Shown: in pieces, positions 42,048 through 48,854 of the stretch
How the letters are laid out: the number at the start of each line of letters is the position of its first letter
How positions within the stretch are numbered: position 1 is the stretch's first letter
Notes under the pieces: generated by a model
The model's database searches: none
What the model saw: the letters and a program-made list of their open reading frames with translations, nothing else
What the model was told of the DNA's origin: nothing
Origin: Niastella soli
GTDB lineage: Bacteria > Bacteroidota > Bacteroidia > Chitinophagales > Chitinophagaceae
NCBI RefSeq assembly: GCF_017742245.1
Contig: NZ_JAGHKO010000001.1
Span: 1,207,061 to 1,271,060, forward strand
Length of the DNA stretch: 64,000 nucleotides
Direction of reading: 5' to 3'
Position numbers and translations under genes: made by a program

Positions 42048-43007
42048 TTAGGCTATTTGTTTTTCTTCTTTCTTTTCTTCGCGGGCTTTTCTTTTTGCCG
42101 CGTATACACTGGCTGCTTCGCGCACCCAGGCGCCTTCGTCCCAGGCTTTGCGCCGAGCATCGAGCCGCTGTTTATTGCACGGGCCATTGCCTTTTACCAC
42201 ATTCCAGAATTCCGCCCAGTTTATTTCACCAAAATCGTAATGACTGGTTTGTTCATTCCATTTCAGATTGGGATCAGGGAGGGTCATGTTCAACACTTTT
42301 ACCTGTTCGGCAATCATGTCAACAAACTTCTGACGCAGTTCATCATTGCTCATGCGCTTTATTTTCCATTTGGTGCTTTGCTCACTGTTTGTTGATTCGC
42401 TGTCGTGCGGACCAAACATCATCAGCGAAGGCCACCACCACCGGTTGATGGCGTCCTGGCACATGTCACGTTGTTCTGGGGTGCCTTTTGACAATGCCAT
42501 CAGGATATCAAAACCCTGCCGTTGGTGAAAACTTTCTTCTTTACAAATGCGTACCATAGCGCGAGCGTAGGGCCCGTAAGATGTGCGGCACAACATTACC
42601 TGGTTTAAGATCGCAGCGCCATCTACCAGCCAGCCAATAGCGCCAATGTCGGCCCAGGTAAGGGTTGGATAATTGAAAATGGAAGAATATTTGGCTTTAC
42701 CGCTATGCAGGTCAACTATGGTTTGCTCGCGGGTGGTGCCCAGCGTTTCAGTAGCTGAATACAGATACAGGCCATGACCGGCTTCATCCTGCACTTTGGC
42801 CAGCAAAATGGCTTTCCGTTTCAAACTGGGGGCCCGGCTGATCCAATTGCCTTCAGGCAGCATGCCCACAATTTCACTATGCGCGTGTTGCGAGATCTGA
42901 CGCACCAGCGTTTTTCTATAAGCATCTGGCATCCAATCTTTAGGTTCAATTTTTATCTCCTGTTCAATTTTATCCAGAAAGATCTTTTCTAATTCCTGCA
43001 CCGACAT
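42048..43007 (-). CDS. paaA: PaaA, catalytic subunit of phenylacetyl-CoA epoxidase
   Basis: From the ATG at 43007 ([18 protein letters not shown]) the protein has about 319 residues, matching PaaA. Diiron ligands appear in [19 protein letters not shown] (E-x-x-H) and [19 protein letters not shown] (E-x-x-H), and [13 protein letters not shown] is also family-typical. PaaA epoxidises phenylacetyl-CoA using O2. A start at 43031 is possible, but the -7 box at 43029-43036 would place the transcription start after it, so 43007 is favoured. It is the first gene of the paaABCD-G-I operon. The C-terminal tail is Lys/Glu-rich. Confidence 0.94.
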   Translation of the reverse strand: MSVQELEKIFLDKIEQEIKIEPKDWMPDAYRKTLVRQISQHAHSEIVGMLPEGNWISRAPSLKRKAILLAKVQDEAGHGLYLYSATETLGTTREQTIVDLHSGKAKYSSIFNYPTLTWADIGAIGWLVDGAAILNQVMLCRTSYGPYARAMVRICKEESFHQRQGFDILMALSKGTPEQRDMCQDAINRWWWPSLMMFGPHDSESTNSEQSTKWKIKRMSNDELRQKFVDMIAEQVKVLNMTLPDPNLKWNEQTSHYDFGEINWAEFWNVVKGNGPCNKQRLDARRKAWDEGAWVREAASVYAAKRKAREEKKEEKQIA

Positions 43008-43028
43008 GGCAATACGTTTTAGTGGGTC

Positions 43029-43071
43029 CAAAGATAGTTATTATTGTCATTAATGCTAACAATCGTTAGCA
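43029..43071 (-). promoter_or_regulatory. paaA promoter (-7 TATCTTTG) with PaaR-like palindrome
   Basis: On the minus strand TATCTTTG (43036 down to 43029) matches TAnnTTTG. Upstream, 43054-43071 is the palindrome TGCTAAC-AATC-GTTAGCA, positioned over the expected -33 region. Its core CTAACAATCGTTAG fits the published Thermus PaaR (TetR-type) consensus CNAACGNNCGTTNG at all but one fixed position. Repression released by phenylacetyl-CoA is therefore plausible. No TetR gene is in the window. Confidence 0.6.
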
Positions 43072-43089
43072 ATAAATGAGGTAATAAAA

Positions 43090-43239
43090 GGGCTTTTTAA
43101 GGCGCGAAAAAGCCCACAAACTGTCTTTTAGTGTTAAAATGCGTTAAAGAATTAATAACGAATGCCCTTTTGAAGGGCCTTAAAACGGGTTGGGCATCAT
43201 GGTGCTATAACAGCAAAACCCGCGCCTGTAGCGGGTTTT
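43090..43239. other. Cluster of terminator-like hairpins without adjacent gene ends
   Basis: Within the 455-bp gap 43008-43462, GGGCTTTTT/AAAAAGCCC (43090-43115, 9-bp stem), GCCCTT/AAGGGC (43164-43178) and AAAACCCGC/GCGGGTTTT (43215-43239, 9-bp stem) follow each other. No gene ends nearby on either strand (paaA and the 131-residue gene diverge from here). They may be remains of a lost gene or end short unrecognised RNAs. A further small inverted repeat TTTGCT-TCCAT-AGCAAA lies at 43410-43426 before the next gene. Confidence 0.6.
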
Positions 43240-43462
43240 AACATTTCATACGGTGCTTTAGCATCCTATAAATACGGTAGAGTTGATTTTTACAACGCCC
43301 GATCGCGTCATAAGTTTGTATCACGAAACGCAACAAACACCAAGGGGTGTAACAAAGAAAGAAAAGTTGCCTTCTCTTCGAAAAGACGTACGATTAGCCT
43401 GCCAGCCAATTTGCTTCCATAGCAAACATTAAAAAGAAATAGAAATATATAAAATAAGAATC

Positions 43463-43858
43463 ATGAAGAATTACAGTATTATCGCAATCGTATTAGTAGC
43501 TTTTACCTTAGCATTTTCTAACACTACCCTGGCTAACAACGAAGGTCCAAATAAACACGTAACTGAATTAAAGTTCATCGGCAATAAAGAAAATCAACCT
43601 GTATTTGAATTGAACCTGACCTCTGCAATTGAGGATGAGTTCACAGTTACCTTCCGTGATGAGTATGGTAACATTCTGTACACTGAGAAATTCAAAGGCG
43701 CTACTTTAACTAAAAAATTCATGTTGAAGTCTGAAGATTTTGGTGATTCTGCCCTGCATGTGGTGGTAAAATCTAAGATCAACAATTCTACTGAAGTTTA
43801 CTCAATCAACAGAAGTCATAGCTATGTTGAAGAAACTGTGGTAAACAAAGTAAAATAA
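43463..43858 (+). CDS. Small secreted protein, hypothetical
   Basis: A 131-residue protein with a clear signal peptide (MKNYSIIAIVLVAFTLAF, cleavage likely after TLAN). The mature 105 residues alternate beta-strand-like stretches (PVFELNLTSAIEDEFTVTF, NILYTEKFKGATLTKKFML, ALHVVVKSKINNSTEVYSI), consistent with a small beta-sandwich. I recognise this as a kind common in Chitinophagaceae but know no function or name. It is a single gene with its own terminator 38 bp after the stop; the A/T-rich leader suggests good expression. Confidence 0.8.
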   Translation: MKNYSIIAIVLVAFTLAFSNTTLANNEGPNKHVTELKFIGNKENQPVFELNLTSAIEDEFTVTFRDEYGNILYTEKFKGATLTKKFMLKSEDFGDSALHVVVKSKINNSTEVYSINRSHSYVEETVVNKVK

Positions 43859-43895
43859 GCAGCCAGACATTCAACAATTAAATAGCTTTTTCAAG

Positions 43896-43928
43896 AGAGC
43901 GTCCCGATAAACCGGGACGCTTTTTTTT
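43896..43928 (+). terminator. Intrinsic terminator after the 131-residue secreted protein gene
   Basis: GCGTCCCG (43899-43906) pairs with CGGGACGC (43913-43920), loop of 6, extended by A/T pairs, followed by T8. Confidence 0.93.
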
Positions 43929-43933
43929 ATATT

Positions 43934-44044
43934 AGTTTGAACAACCATAAGGCCGCCAACATCGGTGATGACAATACATTGGCCTACCAGGTAGGAGTAG
44001 GTGATCAGGTCCCTGTAGCTGATGGTGTGAAACAGAAATTATAA
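43934..44044 (+). pseudogene. Possible C-terminal gene remnant (36 codons)
   Basis: Directly after the terminator a coding-like frame runs to TAA at 44042-44044 (ANIGDDNTLAYQVGVGDQV, then PVADGVKQKL). The composition looks like protein, with no start codon other than a TTG at 43937. It may be the tail of a lost gene; I cannot name the family. Chance is possible. Confidence 0.25.
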
Positions 44045-44188
44045 TCTATGTCAAAGAGCTGTAGACGTGTATTACAGCTGCTTTGCGCAGGAGCAGTTGC
44101 AATACCATACAAAGGTACAACAGGTATTTGGCCCGGCAATAACAGGCATGTCTATCCGAGTCTATAATGGATTATGTATCCCCATTTG

Positions 44189-44223
44189 TGTCTACAAGTG
44201 TCTACAAGCGTCTACAAGTGTCT
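44189..44223. repeat. 10-bp tandem repeat (TCTACAAGTG), three copies
   Basis: TCTACAAGTG, TCTACAAGCG and TCTACAAGTG follow at 44191-44220 with partial units on both sides. It lies in the gene-poor stretch 43929-44561, in which no convincing gene is seen. Confidence 0.8.
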
Positions 44224-44307
44224 TGCCTGGTTATAGGGAAAGCCGGCAATTGTTTGGGATGGCGCCGATATTGTGCCTGTATTATTGTGCACAATGTTCG
44301 GAAGTTG

Positions 44308-44366
44308 TTCGGACTCTCCCTGGGGATGTTCGGATGTACCCGAGGGAAATCCGAACAAAGTCCGAA
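44308..44366. repeat. Nested inverted repeats built from TTCGGA units
   Basis: TTCGGAC (44308-44314) pairs with GTCCGAA (44360-44366); inside it GTTCGGAT (44328-44335) pairs with ATCCGAAC (44349-44356). Units recur roughly every 11 bp from about 44296, so this is both an array of degenerate repeats and a potential cruciform or structured RNA. Confidence 0.65.
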
Positions 44367-44561
44367 GAAAACCCGGCGTGATACCGGCACAATCACGGCC
44401 ATGATCCGACCCGCTATTTTTTGGGTCAGCTCCCAGTCTCCCCCTGATCTTGTTTGGCTTTTGTTTTGCTTAGTTGGCTGTTAATCAATATACTTAGCAG
44501 CTTTCTCACCCCCATTTTAGGGTTCGGCAGGGGATATATGCAGACTGATCCCGAAGATGGC

Positions 44562-45845
44562 TCAGTGTTTATGCCCTTCCATGGTTGCTGAGCCCTTTTT
44601 GAACACATATTCACTGTTCAGTAAATAAGCCCCGCTTACGACCACCACATCGCCGTTCTGTAACCCGGATCTTATTTCAATCCGGTCGCCACTTTCCAAA
44701 CCGGTTTCCACCATTTTTCTTTTATAGGTATTGTTGGCGGCTTGTACCCATACCATAGCCATTTGCCCATTACGTAGTACGGCATCTATGGGCAATGTAA
44801 GGGCATCGCCCACCCTGCTTTTCAGTACTACATAAGCCGGCATGCCTGGTTTTAATTGGTTGCTGCTATTTGGGATGGAAATGCGTAACAGATTAATGCG
44901 GGTATCGGTGCTTATTTCAGGATTGGCGAATGTTACCTTACCTGTTATTGCGGCTCCCGGCATATCAGGCAATTGTACGGTAGCCACGCCCTGGTAATCT
45001 ACCGACGCCAATTGCGATGCATACACCTGGGCTTCGGCCCAAAGGGTCGATAGATCGGCCAATTTTACCACTACACCGCCTTCCATTACATACTGTCCTT
45101 CCTTTACGGGTAACTCAGTAACATACCCTGTAGCAGTGCTGTAAAAGGCCGTTTGCGGGGAGAATTGTTTTGTTTTTGCCAGGGCATCTATTTGCGCTTC
45201 ACTGACACCCCACAAAAGCAATTTGTTTTTGGCACTTTGCAACAGTTGCTTAAAGTCTATAATGGAATTGCCCAGTGTTTGCTGCCGTTCCAGTGCTGCC
45301 AGGTATTCCTGTTTGGCAGTATTCAATTCTTCGCTGTACAGATCGAACAGATGCTCGCCTTTTTTTACAAAGTCGCCGGTGTTTTTAAAATACAATCTGT
45401 CTATACGACCCGTAATGCGCGCACTTACGGTATTCACTTTCATTTCATCGAAGTTCAGGGTGGCTGTTAATACCACCTTATCGCCCATTAAGGCTTTGCC
45501 CAGAGTATCGGTTTGTATATTGCCAAGCTGGACCTGCTCATCACTGAGCATAATTTCATCTTTTGTTTCGTCCGATCTGTTAACCGGTATCAGGTCCATA
45601 TGACAAATGGGACAGGTACCCGGTTTCTCCTGCACAATTTGCGGGTGCATGGAACAGGTGTAATAAATCTCAGTCTTTGCGGCCGCCACCTGTTTTTTGT
45701 TTTTGCAGGCTGCTGTTAATAACAATAATGCTGAGTAGAGAAACAAACGTACAAGCGTGCGATGCGCCGATTGGCGGGACACGCGCAACGGAAGCTGAGT
45801 AGTATTCCTGCTACCCGCACCATAATAAATAATATTCTGTAGCAT
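44562..45845 (-). CDS. RND efflux periplasmic adaptor with heavy-metal-binding domain (CusB-like, 2)
   Basis: A 427-residue adaptor. Lipobox LTAAC gives Cys47, after an unusually long n-region of about 30 residues. A heavy-metal-binding module (YYTCSMHPQIVQEKPGTCP, ICHMDL) covers about 60-90, then the hybrid barrel-sandwich and alpha-hairpin: RITGRIDRLYFKNTGDFVKKG, LFDLYSEELNTAKQEYLAAL, and beta-barrel parts (GQYVMEGGVVVKLADLSTLW, LRISIPNSSNQLKPGMPAYV). It would join CusA and TolC and hand metal to the pump. It lies 9 bp after another CusB-like adaptor; two adaptors in one cluster is uncommon. Ends in the metal-binding GHKH tail. Confidence 0.9.
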   Translation of the reverse strand: MLQNIIYYGAGSRNTTQLPLRVSRQSAHRTLVRLFLYSALLLLTAACKNKKQVAAAKTEIYYTCSMHPQIVQEKPGTCPICHMDLIPVNRSDETKDEIMLSDEQVQLGNIQTDTLGKALMGDKVVLTATLNFDEMKVNTVSARITGRIDRLYFKNTGDFVKKGEHLFDLYSEELNTAKQEYLAALERQQTLGNSIIDFKQLLQSAKNKLLLWGVSEAQIDALAKTKQFSPQTAFYSTATGYVTELPVKEGQYVMEGGVVVKLADLSTLWAEAQVYASQLASVDYQGVATVQLPDMPGAAITGKVTFANPEISTDTRINLLRISIPNSSNQLKPGMPAYVVLKSRVGDALTLPIDAVLRNGQMAMVWVQAANNTYKRKMVETGLESGDRIEIRSGLQNGDVVVVSGAYLLNSEYVFKKGSATMEGHKH

Positions 45846-45854
45846 AACTTTTTG

Positions 45855-47180
45855 CTATTGTTTCACTTTAATAAAACTCTCGCTGTCTACCAGGTATTGG
45901 GCATTGGCGGCCACCTCATCGGTTTCCTCCAGTCCGTTCAATACCTGGATCAGGTGATTATTCACAATACCCACTTCTATCTTATGTGCAATAAAAGCAT
46001 CATCCTTTTTTATAAAGACCACTTTATCGAGTCCCAGCGTAAGCACCGCTTCTTCGGGTAGCCATCGGGCTGAGCGCGCGCCAGCGAAGATCACCGCCTT
46101 CACCTGGCTGCCTATGGGGATCCCCATATTCGGGTTATTGAAATAAACCCTGGCCGTGGCTGTTTTACTATCTGGCCGGTAAAACGGTTCCATAAAATTG
46201 ATGGAGGCCCTGAAGTCTTTTTCGGGAGCCGTTTCAGGCACAATACGCACTTTATCGCCTACTTTCACCATCCCCGCCTGACCTGAAAATATATTCAACA
46301 CGGCCCAGGCCTTTGACGGATTGTAGATCACAAACAAATTCTGGCCCTTTGTCACATACATCCCTTCCTTTAACTGCAATTCCTCAGTGATCAACGATAC
46401 ATCCTTCATACCGGTTGCTGCCTGTTGTTGCATGGCCTCAGGACTGCTTTCGTGAATATGGCCACTGTACCCGCTAAAAATGGAAACGGTAAAAACAGGC
46501 TTACCCGTTTTTATTACCTGGTCCAATTGCTGATTGCTCATGCCCAACAATAACAGCTTCTGACGGGCGGCTGAAATAAGCACCTGGTTATCGGCATCGT
46601 GCTGCAACAGGAACAACAGGTTTTGCTGTGCCGTCAACAACTCAGGACTATAGATATCCATGATCTTTTGCCCCTTGTTCACCTGTTGATACCGGTGTTT
46701 TATATAGAGCTTTTCAATCCGTCCGGTCACATTGGAAGAAACCGTGCCTTCCTGCCGGGTATCATAAGTAATAAAGCCATAGGTGGTGATCTCTACCGGT
46801 TCATCGCGCTGTTGAATGTGCACGGTTGGGATACCCGATAACACATACTGGTTTGAAGGGCGCAACAGATCGTTCAACGAAACATCCGTTACCTTTTCAC
46901 CGGCCGTTTTCTTTACCAGGTCCATACCACAAATAGGACAACTACCCGGTTTGTCTTTTATTATTTGTGGATGCATTGGGCAGGTGTATGTTTCTTTAGT
47001 TGAAGCCTGTTGTGCAGGTTGTTCTTTTTTCGCTTCCTTACAGGCAAGGAAGGACAGAAGGCAGAAGGCAGAAGGCAGAAAAATTCGGAAGATTTTGCTG
47101 ATTGCCCCCGCCCGGATGACCCGGTCGGACAGGGATTGCCGATTGCTGGCTGATCTATCTTTTTGCATACTTAGTTTCAT
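45855..47180 (-). CDS. RND efflux periplasmic adaptor with heavy-metal-binding domain (CusB-like, 1)
   Basis: A 441-residue adaptor, paralogous to the next one. After a long n-region its signal h-region and lipobox (FLPSAFCLLSFLAC, Cys47) are encoded by 7-bp repeats at 47055-47080. The metal-binding module is YTCPMHPQIIKDKPGSCPIC followed by GMDLV (about 65-95). Then come NVTGRIEKLYIKHRYQQVNK, IYSPELLTAQQNLLFLLQHD (hairpin), and barrel parts. The ATG at 47180 overlaps the tolC stop by 4 bp (ATGA), showing translational coupling. A shorter start (ATG at 47168) is possible. Location: periplasm, membrane-anchored. Confidence 0.9.
   Translation of the reverse strand: MKLSMQKDRSASNRQSLSDRVIRAGAISKIFRIFLPSAFCLLSFLACKEAKKEQPAQQASTKETYTCPMHPQIIKDKPGSCPICGMDLVKKTAGEKVTDVSLNDLLRPSNQYVLSGIPTVHIQQRDEPVEITTYGFITYDTRQEGTVSSNVTGRIEKLYIKHRYQQVNKGQKIMDIYSPELLTAQQNLLFLLQHDADNQVLISAARQKLLLLGMSNQQLDQVIKTGKPVFTVSIFSGYSGHIHESSPEAMQQQAATGMKDVSLITEELQLKEGMYVTKGQNLFVIYNPSKAWAVLNIFSGQAGMVKVGDKVRIVPETAPEKDFRASINFMEPFYRPDSKTATARVYFNNPNMGIPIGSQVKAVIFAGARSARWLPEEAVLTLGLDKVVFIKKDDAFIAHKIEVGIVNNHLIQVLNGLEETDEVAANAQYLVDSESFIKVKQ
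47055..47080. repeat. Heptamer tandem repeat inside the adaptor signal peptide
   Basis: The unit CAGAAGG occurs three full times plus five bases (47055-47080, plus strand). On the coding strand it encodes the FLPSAFCLL part of the signal peptide. Gain or loss of one unit (7 bp) shifts the frame before the lipobox. A two-copy heptamer GATTGCC/GATTGCT lies nearby at 47134-47147 in the same N-terminus. Confidence 0.85.
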
Positions 47181-48430
47181 TTTATCTCAAGCACTTTTTC
47201 TAATTCTGCCTGTAACAGCAGCGCTGCTTTTAACTGGTCCAGGTATTCTAACTGCGTCATGTTTAAAGCCTCCCAGGCATCGAACAATTCAAACAACTGC
47301 TCGGTATTTTGTTCATATCCCAATTGCATGGTTTGAAAATTCTTACGCAATGAAGGCACTATTTGCGTTTCATACAATCGCATTTGTTTCTTTTTTGTTT
47401 CCAGTTCTGCCCGGGCCGAACCAGCCATCCCTCTCGCTTCATTCAAGATCATTTGCTGCTGGCTTTTCAACGACTCATTTTGCCAAATAAGGCTTTCTGC
47501 TTTTGCCTTGTTCATTTTTGATGACCACTTGGCCAGGGGAAATTTTACCATTCCCATGATGGTGAACTGTGCGGGCTGGGTGCTAAGCCCGATCATATGA
47601 TCGTAGCGCACACCAAACTCCGGTTTTAACTTGGCCAGCTCAGCTGAACGTTGCAGGTTATTCACTTCCATACTGCGCTGTAATGCCTGAATATCACTTC
47701 GCCGGCTGGTGAGGTAAGCGGAGTCGAATATGGTAACGGGGAACTCTTTCCAGGTATACAAAGTATCGATAGTAAGCTCCGTATCTACCTGCCGGTACAT
47801 CAGGCTATTGAGCATAATGCGCTTTTGTTGCATCTCGTTTTCGAGCATCAGCTTCATATTGTCGATATTCGCCAGAGCCGCCTTGGCCTTATAATAAGCA
47901 CTGATCTTTCCCAATCCGTTCTTATAGCGTATCTCAGCGCTTTTGATCATAAAGTCAAGGAGTAGGCTGCCCTCTTCCAACACCGACTGCTTTTTCATCA
48001 GCACTACCCATTCATAATAGCTTTTCTTAACCGTATAGGCCAATTCATTCCAGGCAATTTTCCTCTTTTCTGTTTCAACTGTTGACATAGAACGCATCCA
48101 CGCTGCTTCGGCATTTTGCTTTTTCCGGTTGGGAAACATCTGCTGTGCAGAGATCATGAAAAAGCCCATGCCTTCTTTCATCATGGACGGATCGGCTTTT
48201 ATTTCGCTGGTCTTATAAGGGGTCATAAACAATCCCGCACCCGCTTCGGGCGCCATCCAACTGTAGGCGCCTTTTGCTTCTTCATTAAAGGCGCGGGCTT
48301 CTGCTTCATACATTTTTAGGCCGGGGTTGCTTTTCTCAACCGTGGTCAGCATCTCGGGCAATGTCATTTGACCTTGTGAAGCCACTGCGGCTTTAAATGC
48401 TATAATGGTAAATAATAACTTTTTTAACAT
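47177..48430 (-). CDS. TolC-family outer-membrane efflux protein
   Basis: A 417-residue TolC/CusC-like protein with a signal peptide (to SQGQ), no lipobox, and long coiled-coil helical repeats: LPEMLTTVEKSNPGLKMYE, EAEARAFNEEAKGAYSWMAP, ALANIDNMKLMLENEMQQKR, and YEQNTEQLFELFDAWEALNM near the end, typical for CusC-like channel proteins. It forms the outer-membrane duct of the metal efflux complex. The gene overlaps the first adaptor gene by 4 bp and is 424 bp from the split cusA; that gap is full of repeats. Confidence 0.92.
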   Translation of the reverse strand: MLKKLLFTIIAFKAAVASQGQMTLPEMLTTVEKSNPGLKMYEAEARAFNEEAKGAYSWMAPEAGAGLFMTPYKTSEIKADPSMMKEGMGFFMISAQQMFPNRKKQNAEAAWMRSMSTVETEKRKIAWNELAYTVKKSYYEWVVLMKKQSVLEEGSLLLDFMIKSAEIRYKNGLGKISAYYKAKAALANIDNMKLMLENEMQQKRIMLNSLMYRQVDTELTIDTLYTWKEFPVTIFDSAYLTSRRSDIQALQRSMEVNNLQRSAELAKLKPEFGVRYDHMIGLSTQPAQFTIMGMVKFPLAKWSSKMNKAKAESLIWQNESLKSQQQMILNEARGMAGSARAELETKKKQMRLYETQIVPSLRKNFQTMQLGYEQNTEQLFELFDAWEALNMTQLEYLDQLKAALLLQAELEKVLEIK

Positions 48431-48447
48431 AACTGTATCTAGTTAGC

Positions 48448-48747
48448 GTGAAACGTGAATCCACCTTCGCCAAGGCTTCGGTGGACGAGTCGGCAATCGG
48501 AAATTTTGGCCTCGCGATATTCGAGACTCTCGTTGTCGTGAAACGGGAAACGTGAAATCCCGACGAGTCGGGACAGGCTGTGAAATAAAACCAGGGCATC
48601 TCACTGCGTTCGATGCAGGTCCTTCGCTGGCTCAGGAAAAAGGCCCGACGGTTGAGATTCCGATTTTTCTACCTTCTAAAACCAGACCTGTCAGGATCGC
48701 TTAAACCCACTAAATTAGCAAGCTCAAAAGGCGAACCTTACAGGTCT
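48448..48747. repeat. Repeat island between tolC and split cusA
   Basis: The 424-bp gap 48431-48854 contains no gene. It holds heptamer repeats GTGAAAC/GTGAATC (48448-48461) and GTGAAAC/GGGAAAC/GTGAAAT (48538-48558), the perfect palindrome TCCCGAC-GA-GTCGGGA (48558-48573), and a 17-bp imperfect inverted repeat starting AGACCTGT (48684-48700 with 48731-48747, 15 of 17 matching). Further on, CTGTCAACCTG-like text near 48796 resembles the octamer family near 36450. It may act as a transcription or processing boundary within the operon. Confidence 0.7.
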
Positions 48748-48854
48748 TGACGCGGCCTATAGCCTCCCCGTCAACATCTCACCCCTGTCAGCCCTGTCAA
48801 CCTGCCTTCAGCCTACAGCCTTCCTTTATCACCCCTATCAACCTCATCAACTTA

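Noticed and set aside
44048-44167. Small frame of 39 codons starting MSKSCRRVLQLL
   Set aside because: There is no ribosome-binding site and the frame ends beside repeats; chance cannot be excluded.
44067-44484. Overlapping plus-strand frames of about 105 codons each
   Set aside because: They run through tandem repeats and inverted repeats, have no signal or domain, and are rich in Cys/Tyr as expected from non-coding DNA.
46816-47490. Plus-strand frame of 224 codons
   Set aside because: It lies antisense to the adaptor and tolC genes, which have clear family motifs; its protein has no recognisable domain and odd composition.
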